Shown here: one piece after another, positions 37,830 to 46,641 of the stretch
Position numbering within the stretch: the stretch's first letter is position 1
Layout: the number at the start of each line of letters is the position of its first letter
Assembly (NCBI GenBank): GCA_038405435.1
Contig: JBBYHZ010000001.1
From: Dryocola clanedunensis_A
GTDB lineage: Bacteria > Pseudomonadota > Gammaproteobacteria > Enterobacterales > Enterobacteriaceae
Length of the DNA stretch: 64,000 nt
Strand: one strand, 5' to 3'
Made by a program: the position numbers and the translations under genes
Notes under the pieces: model-generated
Database searches by the model: none
The model's input: the letters and a program-made list of their open reading frames with translations, nothing else
Told to the model about the DNA's origin: nothing

Positions 37830-38565
37830 CGGCACCGGTGGCGCGCAGCTGGTTCCCGCTTTTGGCTGCCGCTGTAACGCCTGCGAACGCGCCCGCAATA
37901 ACCCGCAGTATCGCCGCAAACCGTGCAGCGCAGTGGTGAAGTTCAACAAGGCGGTGACGCTGCTGGACGCGGGGATTCCCGACCTGATGGACTGCTGGCA
38001 GCCCGAAGAGATCCACCAGTTTCTGCTCACCCATTACCATATGGATCATGTGCAGGGCCTGTTCCCGCTGCGCTGGGGCGTAGGTGAGAAAATCCGCGTT
38101 TATGGCCCGCCTGATGAGCAAGGCTGCGACGATCTCTTTAAGCACCCCGGCATGCTGGATTTCAGCCATACGCTGGAGCCGTTCGTCTGGTTCACCCTGC
38201 AGGCGCTGCGCGTGACACCTCTGCCCCTGAACCACTCGAAGCTGACCTACGGCTACCTGTTCGAAACGCCACACAGCCGCGTCGCCTGGCTGTGCGATAC
38301 GGCAGGGCTGCCGGAGAAGACATTGAAGTTTCTGGTGAACAATAAGCCCGAAGTGGTGGTGATTGATTGCAGCCACGAACCCAGAGCGGAAACGCCAAAA
38401 AACCACTGCGATTTGAATACGGTGATAGCCCTGAATGAACACATCGGCTGCCCGCGCGTGATCCTCACGCACATCAGCCACCAGTTCGACTGCTGGCTAA
38501 TGGAAAACGATTTACCACCGGGATTCGAAGCCGGATTTGACGGGCTGGTGATCGAGGTGGATTAA
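37807..38565 (+). CDS. phnP: PhnP, cyclic phosphate phosphodiesterase
   Basis: A metallo-beta-lactamase-fold enzyme of 252 residues that opens 5-phosphoribosyl 1,2-cyclic phosphate, the product of C-P bond cleavage, to ribose 1,5-bisphosphate for PhnN. The motif THYHMDH gives the two-metal site, and GCRCNAC near residue 20 provides the extra structural zinc cysteines. The start is GTG at 37807, which aligns with the E. coli Met1-Ser-Leu; no ATG is nearby in frame. It is the last gene of the operon. Confidence 0.94.
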   Translation: MSLKITLSGTGGAQLVPAFGCRCNACERARNNPQYRRKPCSAVVKFNKAVTLLDAGIPDLMDCWQPEEIHQFLLTHYHMDHVQGLFPLRWGVGEKIRVYGPPDEQGCDDLFKHPGMLDFSHTLEPFVWFTLQALRVTPLPLNHSKLTYGYLFETPHSRVAWLCDTAGLPEKTLKFLVNNKPEVVVIDCSHEPRAETPKNHCDLNTVIALNEHIGCPRVILTHISHQFDCWLMENDLPPGFEAGFDGLVIEVD

Positions 38566-38570
38566 GGTTT

Positions 38571-38602
38571 TTGCCGGATGGCGCTTCGCTTATCCGGCCT
38601 AC
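38571..38602. repeat. REP palindrome after phnP
   Basis: GCCGGAT and ATCCGGC arms around a GGCGCTTCGCTT centre, followed by CTACG. It begins the REP cluster that flanks the RAYT genes. Confidence 0.8.
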
Positions 38603-38639
38603 GAAGATGTTACCCATGTGGTCGGTTTGCGGCTTTTTT

Positions 38640-38712
38640 GCCGGATGGCGCTGCGCTTATCCGGCCTACGTTGCGTTGAAGTTGTAGGGGGGATAAGCGC
38701 AGCGTCATCCAC
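38640..38712. repeat. REP pair (BIME) at the 3' end of the RAYT
   Basis: Two REP units in opposite orientation, 38640-38670 (GCCGGATGGCGCTGCG type) and 38681-38712 (GGGGGATAAGCGCAGCG type). The second contains the stop codon of the RAYT gene. The same pair recurs at 39245-39319 at the end of the second copy. Confidence 0.8.
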
Positions 38713-39211
38713 CGAATTGTTTACGCTCACCGGCATTAACAATTTCAACCGTTCCCGCCCAATCCTCCGGGTACAAACCTCTTTGCACATCACGGTGAAA
38801 CGTTGAAAACGGCCACTCTCTTACCCTTGTCACCAGGCCATGCTTAACCGGGTTGATATAAACGTAATCCATGTGCGCCCTGTAATCTTTTTCATCACGG
38901 ACGCAGTGCTCCCAGTACCTTTTCTGCCAGACCTGACCGTTACAGGCGAGTGACTTCGTGAAGGATTTTTTAATAGCCCGCCAGCGGCCAGGAAAGTCGT
39001 TATCGCCCTTCGGGAGCGTCCAGATGCAATGCATATGTTCGGGTAAAACAACCCATGCGTTGATATCGAAAGGATGGCGTGCCTTTACTTGCCGAATGGC
39101 AACTCGTAGCGCATGGATGTGTCTGGTAAGCAAATCGCTGTGTCGGTCATGAAGATTAACGGTAAAAAAGAAGGTGCCACCGTTATGAAAAGCACGACGA
39201 TAGTTCGACAT
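38705..39211 (-). CDS. REP-associated tyrosine transposase (RAYT)
   Basis: A protein of 168 residues of the IS200/Y1-related family that binds and cuts REP sequences as single-stranded DNA. The HUH motif is HMH in LPEHMHCIW, and a conserved Tyr lies in MDYVYINPVKHGL. The start MSNYRRAFHNGGTFFFTVNLHDR is typical. REP palindromes of matching type lie on both sides. The stop codon and last residues (FGG) are encoded inside a REP unit. It is read convergently to phnP. RAYTs are usually single-copy domesticated genes; here a partial second copy lies directly upstream. Confidence 0.9.
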   Translation of the reverse strand: MSNYRRAFHNGGTFFFTVNLHDRHSDLLTRHIHALRVAIRQVKARHPFDINAWVVLPEHMHCIWTLPKGDNDFPGRWRAIKKSFTKSLACNGQVWQKRYWEHCVRDEKDYRAHMDYVYINPVKHGLVTRVREWPFSTFHRDVQRGLYPEDWAGTVEIVNAGERKQFGG

Positions 39212-39244
39212 GGTTCAGCTTCCTTGCATGAAATATCCCTGGAT

Positions 39245-39319
39245 TGCCGGATGGCGCTGCGCTTATCCGGCCTACTTTGCGTTGAAGTTGTAGGGGGGAT
39301 AAGCGCAGCGTCATCCACC
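39245..39319. repeat. REP pair between the two RAYT copies
   Basis: The counterpart of 38640-38712, offset by 606 bases, with one or two base changes. It separates the start of the intact RAYT from the end of the truncated copy. Confidence 0.8.
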
Positions 39320-39724
39320 GAAATGTTTACGCTCACCGGCATTAACAATCTCAACCGTTCCCGCCCAATCCTCCGGGTACAAACCTCTTTGCACATCACG
39401 GTGAAACGTTGAAAACGGCCACTCTCTTACCCTTGTCACCAGGCCATGCTTAACCGGGTTGATATAAACGTAATCCATGTGCGCCCTGTAATCTTTTTCA
39501 TCCCGGACGCAGTGCTCCCAGTACCTTTTCTGCCAGACCTGACCGTTACAGGCGAGTGACTTCGTGAAGGATTTTTTAATAGCCCGCCAGCGGTCAGGAA
39601 AGTCGTTATCGCCCTTCGGGAGCGTCCAGATGCAATGCATATGTTCGGGTAAAACAACCCATGCGTTGATATCGAAAGGATGGCGTGCCTTTACTTGCCG
39701 AATGGCAACTCGTAGCGCATGGAT
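39311..39724 (-). pseudogene. 5'-truncated second copy of the RAYT gene
   Basis: The stretch 39247-39724 repeats 38641-39118 at an offset of 606 bases with only about half a dozen base differences. The homology stops at GCATGGAT, in the codons for IHALRV, and is replaced by a REP unit. The first 31 residues, including the MSNYRRAFHNGGTFFFTVNL strand, are therefore missing. An ATG at 39640 could give a 109-residue protein starting at the HUH motif (MHCIW), with the first His of HMH lost from it. Activity is unlikely, though the shortened protein might bind DNA. Confidence 0.85.
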
Positions 39725-39725
39725 A

Positions 39726-39758
39726 TTGCCGGATTGCGCTACGCTTATCCAGCCTACG
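39726..39758. repeat. REP-like palindrome at the truncation point
   Basis: A TGCCGGATTGCGCTACGCTTATCCAGCC type unit, less symmetric than the others. It starts exactly where RAYT homology ends, suggesting that recombination at a REP made the truncation. Confidence 0.65.
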
Positions 39759-39787
39759 AAAGATGGTGATTATCAACACCTCAGAGG

Positions 39788-40381
39788 CTATTTGATCCGG
39801 GCAATAACCAGCAGGCGATGCGGATGGATTTCCGGGTCGGTCCCCCATGCCCAGGGCGACCATTTGCTCACGAATTCCGCTTCGCTGGCGATAACGTGTA
39901 ATTCATTCTCTTCTTTGTTTCCATCCCAGACCATGACTTCATAACGCGGGTTCGTAATGGCTTCGGTGATGCGGTATTCCCAGAAGCGACGCCCATCGCC
40001 GGTCTGTTCTTTATCCGATACGACGATGTCATAGGTTTCCAGAAGCCAGGCAAAAAACAGCTGTGCCAGGCCATTAAGGGCATGCTGATACTCGGCCAAA
40101 AACGTTCGCCAGACCATCACCTGCGTGCAATGTTCTTTACCGGGCACCACAAAATTTCCCGTGACGATTTTTACGGCATACGAGGTGATGTCATCTTTGA
40201 TGAGGCGGCACTGTTTTTCATCCCGCGAGATCAATAAGCGATAGCCAGCCGGAGGAACATAGCCAGGCAAACTGAACGGCTTTACGCCCTTGTCCAGAAA
40301 GGCAAGCGTGTGCTCCCGGTTACGAGCCGGATCGTTGAGTTTTCTGTTGAATTCCGCGTCGCTGATCAATTTCGGTGCCAT
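39788..40381 (-). CDS. Hypothetical protein, 197 residues
   Basis: Not recognised. It is a soluble-looking protein with no signal peptide or membrane helix. Features seen: N-terminal MAPKLISDAEFNRKLNDPARNREHTLAF, a middle basic/mixed segment (RLLISRDEKQCRLIKDDITSYAVKI), an aromatic stretch FLAEYQHALNGLAQLFFAWLLETYD, and a C-terminus with EFVSKWSPWAWGTDPEIHPHRLLVIARIK. Codon use and base composition look ordinary for the genome. It lies alone between the REP/RAYT cluster and yjdP, with no ribosome site of note. It could be a defence or phage-derived accessory protein, but nothing visible decides this. Confidence 0.65.
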   Translation of the reverse strand: MAPKLISDAEFNRKLNDPARNREHTLAFLDKGVKPFSLPGYVPPAGYRLLISRDEKQCRLIKDDITSYAVKIVTGNFVVPGKEHCTQVMVWRTFLAEYQHALNGLAQLFFAWLLETYDIVVSDKEQTGDGRRFWEYRITEAITNPRYEVMVWDGNKEENELHVIASEAEFVSKWSPWAWGTDPEIHPHRLLVIARIK

Positions 40382-40616
40382 CGGTGGAGAAGTCCTTATC
40401 TCAAGTATGCTTATTTTTCCCTTTTAAGCCAGCGCATATTTTCGACTTTTCCCAGTAATTACTGGTACTTGTATCATCGAAATACACGGCCAAGGAAAAA
40501 CCATACCATAGCGACAGGCACTTTTTTTGCTCTTCTTATGAGCAGATTTAAGCTCCCCGAGACAGCTCGCAAATCAGAAATGTAACGCTGTAACTGTTGC
40601 CGGTGAAGATTATCAG

Positions 40617-40961
40617 TTACCGAAAATCATCATCAAGTCTACGCTCGTCGTCTTCAAGCTGGCGGCGCTGTTCGTCCAGCTGACGCTGCTGGTCATCCAG
40701 CTGACGGCGGCGGTCTTCCAGCTGCCGGTGACGGTCTTCGTAGCGGCGCTGGTCGTCTGAATTTCGCTGCCTGTCGTCCTCGTACGGGCGACGATCGTCA
40801 TCGTCACGGTTCTGGCTGCCGTTGGGGTTATAGGCGTCGTTAATCGCCTGCGAAATCGAGCTGACGATGGAGTTATCGAACAGGCCGTCCAGCTCGTCTG
40901 CGTGGACAAGCGGAGTCATGCTCAGGGCGGATAACAGCACGGCGGTGGCGTATCGGTTCAT
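40617..40961 (-). CDS. yjdP: YjdP, secreted Asp/Arg/Gln-rich protein
   Basis: A protein of 114 residues with a signal peptide ending PLVHA, a short SISQAINDAYNPNG segment, then a low-complexity charged helix built of repeated RRQLDDQQRQLDEQRRQLEDD units. This matches E. coli YjdP, which also lies beside phnP. The tail should form a long single alpha helix or coiled coil in the periplasm. Function is unknown. Confidence 0.85.
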   Translation of the reverse strand: MNRYATAVLLSALSMTPLVHADELDGLFDNSIVSSISQAINDAYNPNGSQNRDDDDRRPYEDDRQRNSDDQRRYEDRHRQLEDRRRQLDDQQRQLDEQRRQLEDDERRLDDDFR

Positions 40962-41057
40962 AAGTCAGTCTCAGAAAAGGTCTGCGGCTAGCGTATGAAA
41001 GGCGCTCGGTGCGCGACAGCAGAGGATTCCCATATTCGGCGAGGTGCCTGCAAAGTC

Positions 41058-41079
41058 AGCCCCTCTTTGCAGAGGGGCT
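41058..41079 (-). terminator. Hairpin downstream of the hybrid kinase gene
   Basis: A perfect 9-bp stem AGCCCCTCT/AGAGGGGCT with a TTGC loop. It lies 165 bases past the kinase stop. There is no T tract on either side, so termination is uncertain. Confidence 0.4.
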
Positions 41080-41243
41080 AAGTCCTTGCTACAGGATGAT
41101 TGATGAGGTGCATAGTTTAATGAGGCGCTCAGGTGACTTTCCGGTTCCGCCCGCTTCCTACTGGAAGCCTTGAAGGGGCAATCTATTAATGTCCGCTTCC
41201 GTCCGCCGAGTCAATTGTTTGCCGTTGACCTTTTTTCCTTTTG

Positions 41244-43817
41244 TCATGCCGATGAAGCATGCCAGGCGCGGCGCAGGGCCTGGGCAAGCTGAAGCTGACT
41301 AAACGGCTTACGCAACAGCTCCACGTCCGGCAGCTGCCGCCCGCTGGCGCGCAGGTCCTGGCCGCTGATTAACAGTAATGTGAGCTGCGGATAATGCTCC
41401 CGCGCGTGCTGTAAAACCTCTGCTCCGCTCTTGCTTCCGGGCAGCATTAAGTCGCTTATCACAATGCTGATATCCGGGACCTCTGCCAGCATGCTGATAG
41501 CCTGCTCGCTGTCCGCCGTTTCCAGCGTCAGGTAGCCCAGCTGATGAAGCTGTTCGCACAATGTCTGGCGCACATCGTGTTCATCCTCCAGCACCAGCAC
41601 AAGCCGATCCTGGATCTCATTAGCGGCGGGCATCAATGGCGAAGGGATCTCCACTGCCCGTGCGGGCGCCCGTGGCAGCTGCAGCCGCACCAGCGTCCCC
41701 TGCCCCGGCGCGCTTTCAATCTGCACCCGGCCTCCGGACTGGCGCACAAAGCCGTAAACCATCGACAGGCCGAGACCGCTGCCGCTGCCGGTCTGTTTGG
41801 TGGTAAAGAACGGCTCGAAAACCTGCGCTTTTATCTCAGCCGACATCCCGTGTCCGGCATCAATCACCTCAAGGGCGACCATATCCTGCTTACGCCCGCT
41901 GGAGCGCACCACCCGCTGATTCCAGGTGCGGATTGTTATGCTGCCCGCCTGCCCGTCCATGGCGTCCCGGGCGTTCATGACCAGGTTGATAATCGCATTT
42001 TCCAGCTGATTCACGTCAATCCATGCGGGCCAGGCCGGCTGCTGCGCTTCAATGTCCAGCGACAGTCCGGCCGGAAGCGAGTGGCGTATCAGCGGGTCGA
42101 GGTTCTCCAGCAGGCTTTTCATGGCGACGGCGTGCGGATGCAGCGATTGCTTGCGCGAAAACGCCAGCAGACGCTGGGTCAGCTGCGCGCCGCGTTCCGC
42201 CGCCCTTAGGGAGCGGGTAACGCGTGCGGCATCCGGCGAATCCGTGGGGATAAGCTCCAGGCTGCCGACGATCACCGCCAGCAGGTTATTGAAATCATGC
42301 GCCAGACCGCCGGTCAGCTGCCCTACCGCCTTCATTTTCTGGCCGTGTACCAGCGCTTCCTCCAGCGCCTTACGCTCGCTTCTCTCAAGCACCAGGTTGA
42401 CCATGCCGCGCCCAGGCACCGGGCTGAAGCGCAGTTCGATGGTTCTGTTATCTTCCAGCCGCAGCTCCTGCGGCTTTGGCAGGGGACGGGAGAGGTTTTC
42501 CAGAATGTGCTGCTGCAAAGTAGTGACCTGCTTTAACAGAGCCAGATAGTGCTGGCCGCGCTGTAATTGTTCCGGCCTTAGCCCCAGCAGCAGCGGGTAA
42601 TGCGGATTCCATACCACCAGACAGCCGTCGTTATCAAACAGGGCAAAACCGTCCCGCATGGCGTGGAAGGTCGTTTCCAGCTGCGTACTTTTTTCCTTCA
42701 GCAGCTTCGAGGTGTGCTCCAGAGATGCGGTATTGCGCGCAAAAACGTTAAACGCGCGCGCCAGTTCGCCAAGTTCGTCCCTCCGCTGCAACGCCGGGAC
42801 GCTGACATCCCGCTCCCCACGGGCCAGCCGCGTCATAGCTTGCGAAATAGCCGTCAGGTTTGAACCCAGATTGCGGTAGATATACCAGCCGGCAAATCCG
42901 GTGATAACCAGCGCCAGCAGGGCGAAAAGCCCGATAAAGGAGATGATGGACTGGAGGTCTTTATGGCTTTGCTCCGTGCGGTTCAGCGACTCCTGCCCGA
43001 CCTTTTGCACATAAAGATTGATGTCCTGATTCAGGAACGCCACCAGCGCTTTGATGTGATACATAAACCATGCGATGGCAAGATTGCTGTTATCAAGCCG
43101 CTGGGAAAGCGGGAGTAAAAGACGCAAATGGGTGCGCATCTCCTGCAAAATATCATTTACCGGCGGCGATTGAGCAGCAGCGGGTAGCGCAGCCATAACT
43201 TCGGTTAACTGCGCTACCGTGGCTTTCGGTGACGGCGTCTGGATGGCAATCAGTATCAGCCGGTCCAGCTCGGCGAGCAGGGCCGCATCCGGCACGTTCA
43301 GCCGGTCACGGGCGTTGATATCCTGAATGTGGTGTAAATAACTCTGGTTCTGGTAGAGCGCGCTGAGCAGGTCGTTTCGCTCCATGTGGCGGCGATGGCC
43401 CAGCTCCAGCATGCGCGTCACGCTGCTTTCCAGCTCGTTGCTTCTTTTGGTAATGCGTGCCACCAGCTGCGGCTCATGGCGGGCAAGCGGCGCGTTCGCC
43501 AGATGGCTCAGGGAGTTCTGCAAAGCCAGCTGCGTTTGCTTAAGCTGCGCGGCTTCGCTCTGGTATTCCAGCGCCCCCACAACCTGCGTCAGCCGCACCG
43601 CCGCCGTCGCCACGTTTGCCGTATCCCGCGCCAGCTCCATGCTGCCGGACATATCGCTGAGCGTTTGTCCCTGCACCTGCTCCTGTAAACGGCTGGCGTG
43701 CTGAAAGCCCAGCACCGCCACGCCGCAGACCATTAACGTTACCGCCATCACCAACAGGTTGAAGGACAGCAGGCGGCCACGAGCGCTGGAAAAAAACGGT
43801 GTGCTGGGTTGCGGCAT
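41244..43817 (-). CDS. Hybrid sensor histidine kinase
   Basis: A membrane sensor of 857 residues. Order: TM1 (about 17-38), a long helical periplasmic sensor (40-290), TM2 (about 291-313), HAMP (to about 365), a PAS-like domain (MRDGFALFDNDGCLVVWNPHYP), HisKA with phospho-acceptor His507 in GGLAHDFNN, HATPase (NLVMNARDAM, DAGHGM, GSGSGLGLSMVYG) and a C-terminal receiver with phospho-acceptor Asp789 in ISDLMLPG. There is no Hpt domain, so the receiver may act as an internal brake. The start at 43817 follows GGAG. It is divergent from the sugar transporter operon and may sense that sugar; the response regulator at 50.6 kb is a candidate partner. Confidence 0.88.
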   Translation of the reverse strand: MPQPSTPFFSSARGRLLSFNLLVMAVTLMVCGVAVLGFQHASRLQEQVQGQTLSDMSGSMELARDTANVATAAVRLTQVVGALEYQSEAAQLKQTQLALQNSLSHLANAPLARHEPQLVARITKRSNELESSVTRMLELGHRRHMERNDLLSALYQNQSYLHHIQDINARDRLNVPDAALLAELDRLILIAIQTPSPKATVAQLTEVMAALPAAAQSPPVNDILQEMRTHLRLLLPLSQRLDNSNLAIAWFMYHIKALVAFLNQDINLYVQKVGQESLNRTEQSHKDLQSIISFIGLFALLALVITGFAGWYIYRNLGSNLTAISQAMTRLARGERDVSVPALQRRDELGELARAFNVFARNTASLEHTSKLLKEKSTQLETTFHAMRDGFALFDNDGCLVVWNPHYPLLLGLRPEQLQRGQHYLALLKQVTTLQQHILENLSRPLPKPQELRLEDNRTIELRFSPVPGRGMVNLVLERSERKALEEALVHGQKMKAVGQLTGGLAHDFNNLLAVIVGSLELIPTDSPDAARVTRSLRAAERGAQLTQRLLAFSRKQSLHPHAVAMKSLLENLDPLIRHSLPAGLSLDIEAQQPAWPAWIDVNQLENAIINLVMNARDAMDGQAGSITIRTWNQRVVRSSGRKQDMVALEVIDAGHGMSAEIKAQVFEPFFTTKQTGSGSGLGLSMVYGFVRQSGGRVQIESAPGQGTLVRLQLPRAPARAVEIPSPLMPAANEIQDRLVLVLEDEHDVRQTLCEQLHQLGYLTLETADSEQAISMLAEVPDISIVISDLMLPGSKSGAEVLQHAREHYPQLTLLLISGQDLRASGRQLPDVELLRKPFSQLQLAQALRRAWHASSA

Positions 43818-43839
43818 GCAGGCTCCGGTCTGTTTCAAC

Positions 43840-43870
43840 GGTGGATGGCGCAGCGCTTATCCACCTTACA
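43840..43870. repeat. REP palindrome upstream of the kinase
   Basis: GGTGGAT and ATCCACC arms around GGCGCAGCGCTT. It lies between the kinase start and the transporter promoter region. Confidence 0.7.
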
Positions 43871-43913
43871 GGTTTAGCCCATGACGTTTGTTATCGAATC
43901 ATTCCCAGCCGGC

Positions 43914-43935
43914 AATGTGATCTCGGTTAACTATT
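43914..43935 (+). promoter_or_regulatory. Candidate CRP site before the sugar transporter operon
   Basis: AATGTGATCT matches the left CRP half-site fully and the right half (TTAAC) partly, with the standard 6-base spacing. A CRP site about 100 bases before a sugar transporter operon is expected, but the right half is weak. Confidence 0.35.
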
Positions 43936-44032
43936 CACAACTATGACAAATATGAACGGCTTCTGACATTTTGCATTTACCCGCGTGTGGTTGACTGGCA
44001 GCAATCGAAACCTTATCCGCAGGAGCCGCGCC

Positions 44033-45556
44033 ATGAGTAGCGTTCCCATTCTGGAGATGCGCAATATTGCCAAATCTTTTGGCAAGTTCTATGCGCTGAA
44101 AGGCGTCGACCTGACGGTGTTCCCCGGCGAAATTCACTCGTTGATGGGCGAAAACGGCGCGGGCAAAAGCACGCTGATGAAGATCCTAGCCGGGGCCAAC
44201 ACCGCCACCAGCGGCGAAATCCTTATTGAAGGGCAGCCCTACAGCATTAAGGGGCCAAAAGACGCGCTCAGCGCAGGCATCACGCTTATCTATCAGGAAA
44301 TGCAGCTGGCCCCTAACCTCACCGTTGCGGAGAACATTTTCCTCGGCAGCGAGCTGTCACGCGGCGGGCTGGTTCAGCGTAAAGAGATGGTGATGCAGGC
44401 CCAGACGGTGATAGACCGCCTCGGCGCGCAGTTCAAGGCCAGCGATTTAGTGATGAAGCTGACCATCGCCGAACAGCAGCAGGTAGAGATTGCTCGTGCG
44501 CTACACCGCAACAGCCGCATTTTAGTCATGGACGAGCCAACCGCAGCGCTCTCATCAAGAGAAACCCACCGCCTGTTTGAGCTGATTATGCGGCTGCGCG
44601 ATGAGGGGATGGCGATTATCTATATCAGCCACCGCATGGCGGAAGTGTATGAATTATCGGACCGGGTCAGCGTGCTGCGCGACGGGCAGTACGTCGGCAG
44701 CCTGACGCGGGAAAATCTCAACGCCAGCGAGCTGGTTCGTATGATGGTTGGCCGTCCGCTGAGCGATCTGTTCAACAAAGAACGAGATATCCCGTTAGGT
44801 AACCCGCGCCTCAACGTCCACCACCTGACGGACGACGGCAAAGTCCAGCCGGTGAGCTTACAGGTACGCTCCGGGGAAATCGTCGGCCTCGCGGGGCTGG
44901 TCGGAGCCGGACGCTCCGAGCTGGCACAGCTGATTTTTGGCGTCCGCAAATCCACGGGCGGCACGATTGAAATCGACGGAAATCCCGTCTCTATCCGCTC
45001 CCCTCGCGAAGCTATTCGCCACGGCATCGGTTTTCTGACCGAGAACCGTAAAGAACAGGGCCTGTTCCTGGAGCTGGCGGCGCAGGACAACATCACCATG
45101 GCCACGCTCGAACGTGACGCCCGCTACGGCTGGCTGGATCGCAAGAAGGCCCGGACGATTTCTGACGATGCCATCAGCCTGCTGAATATCCGCGTTCCGC
45201 ATGCGCAGGTGCGCGCCGGGGGCCTGTCCGGCGGCAACCAGCAGAAGCTGCTGATCTCCCGCTGGGTGGCGATCGGCCCGCGAATTTTGATCCTCGACGA
45301 GCCAACCCGTGGCGTTGACGTTGGGGCGAAAAGTGAGATCTACCGGATCATGAGCCAGATGGCCCGCCAGGGCGTGGCGATCCTGATGATCTCCAGCGAG
45401 CTGCCGGAAGTCATCGGCATGAGCGATCGCGTTTACGTGATGCGGGAAGGCAGCATTGCGGGTGAGCTTCACGGCAGAGATATCTCGCAAGAGAACATTA
45501 TGACGCTGGCAACCGGCGTGGAAGATGCCCATAAAAAGGTGGTTCATCATGACTAA
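44033..45556 (+). CDS. Sugar ABC transporter ATPase (RbsA/XylG family)
   Basis: A double-domain ATPase of 507 residues for a CUT2-type monosaccharide importer. The first domain has Walker A GENGAGKST and LTIAEQQQVEIARAL; the second has the degenerate GLVGAGRSE and the signature LSGGNQQK with Walker B ILILDEP. The start at 44033 (MSSVPI) has AGGAG in front. The reading frame overlaps the permease by 8 bases. With D-lyxose isomerase at the end of the operon the substrate is probably a pentose such as lyxose or xylulose, but this is inference. Confidence 0.9.
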   Translation: MSSVPILEMRNIAKSFGKFYALKGVDLTVFPGEIHSLMGENGAGKSTLMKILAGANTATSGEILIEGQPYSIKGPKDALSAGITLIYQEMQLAPNLTVAENIFLGSELSRGGLVQRKEMVMQAQTVIDRLGAQFKASDLVMKLTIAEQQQVEIARALHRNSRILVMDEPTAALSSRETHRLFELIMRLRDEGMAIIYISHRMAEVYELSDRVSVLRDGQYVGSLTRENLNASELVRMMVGRPLSDLFNKERDIPLGNPRLNVHHLTDDGKVQPVSLQVRSGEIVGLAGLVGAGRSELAQLIFGVRKSTGGTIEIDGNPVSIRSPREAIRHGIGFLTENRKEQGLFLELAAQDNITMATLERDARYGWLDRKKARTISDDAISLLNIRVPHAQVRAGGLSGGNQQKLLISRWVAIGPRILILDEPTRGVDVGAKSEIYRIMSQMARQGVAILMISSELPEVIGMSDRVYVMREGSIAGELHGRDISQENIMTLATGVEDAHKKVVHHD

Positions 45557-46544
45557 TCCTGTCACCCCCCAGCAGGTCGCTAAATCAGCCTCGCTGAAAA
45601 AGGCCCTTTTTGGCGATTTGATGCAAACGGTGGGGATATTGCCCATTCTGATCCTTATCGTCGCCGTTTTTGGCTTTATCACCCCGAACTTTTTTACCGA
45701 ATCTAACCTGCTGAACATCGCCCGGCAGTCGTCGATCAATATCGTTCTCGCCGCCGGGATGACCTTCATCATTCTGACCGGAGGGATTGACCTGTCCGTG
45801 GGTTCGATTCTGGGCACCACGGCGGTGACGGCGATGGTGGTGTCGCTGATGCCGGGCTGGGAGTCGCTGTCGATCCCCGCCGCGCTGATGATGGGCACCG
45901 GGCTTGGGCTGTTTAACGGCATGCTGGTCGCCTGGGCGGGGCTGCCGCCGTTTATCGTCACGCTCGGCACCTATACCGCCCTGCGCGGCGCGGCTTACCT
46001 GCTGGCGGACGGCACCACGGTCATCAACTCAAATATTAACTTCGAATGGATAGGCAACTCGTACCTTGGCCCCATTCCCTGGCTGGTCGTAATTGCCCTG
46101 GCGGTGATCGTGGTTTGCTGGTTCATCCTGCGTCGTACCACGCTCGGGGTGCATATCTACGCGGTGGGCGGCAACATGCAGGCCGCACGCCTGACGGGGA
46201 TCAAGGTCTGGCTGGTGCTGCTGTTCGTCTACGGCATGAGCGGGCTGCTTTCCGGGCTTGGCGGCGTGATGAGCGCTTCCCGACTGTACAGCGCCAACGG
46301 CAACCTTGGCATGGGCTACGAGCTGGACGCCATTGCGGCGGTGATCCTTGGCGGCACCAGCTTTGTGGGCGGAATTGGCACCATTACCGGCACCCTGGTG
46401 GGGGCGCTGATTATCGCCACGCTCAACAACGGTATGACGCTGATGGGCGTCTCCTATTTCTGGCAGCTGGTGATCAAAGGGGCGGTGATCATCATCGCGG
46501 TGCTGATCGACAAATACCGCACCCGGCACCATCAAAGTTCATAA
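45549..46544 (+). CDS. Sugar ABC transporter permease (RbsC family)
   Basis: A CUT2 permease of 331 residues with eight to ten hydrophobic segments, the motif FIILTGGIDLSVGS near the first third, and YELDAIAAVILGGTSFVGGIG in the cytoplasmic loop, both hallmarks of the RbsC family. The start at 45549 (MTNPV) overlaps the ATPase stop. A REP unit separates it from the binding-protein gene. Confidence 0.92.
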   Translation: MTNPVTPQQVAKSASLKKALFGDLMQTVGILPILILIVAVFGFITPNFFTESNLLNIARQSSINIVLAAGMTFIILTGGIDLSVGSILGTTAVTAMVVSLMPGWESLSIPAALMMGTGLGLFNGMLVAWAGLPPFIVTLGTYTALRGAAYLLADGTTVINSNINFEWIGNSYLGPIPWLVVIALAVIVVCWFILRRTTLGVHIYAVGGNMQAARLTGIKVWLVLLFVYGMSGLLSGLGGVMSASRLYSANGNLGMGYELDAIAAVILGGTSFVGGIGTITGTLVGALIIATLNNGMTLMGVSYFWQLVIKGAVIIIAVLIDKYRTRHHQSS

Positions 46545-46594
46545 CAACATCGCTCTTTAACAGGTCGGGTTTAGCCGACAAAACGGGCGCAAAC

Positions 46595-46621
46595 GGTGGA
46601 TGACGCTATCGCTTATCCACC
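46595..46621. repeat. REP palindrome between permease and binding protein
   Basis: GGTGGAT and ATCCACC arms around GACGCTATCGCTT. It lies within the transporter operon. Confidence 0.7.
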
Positions 46622-46641
46622 CTACAAATGAGGAAAAGACC

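Noticed and set aside
40310..40585. Plus-strand frame of 91 codons near 40.4 kb
   Set aside because: It overlaps the start of the unknown minus-strand gene, has no domain and poor codon use.
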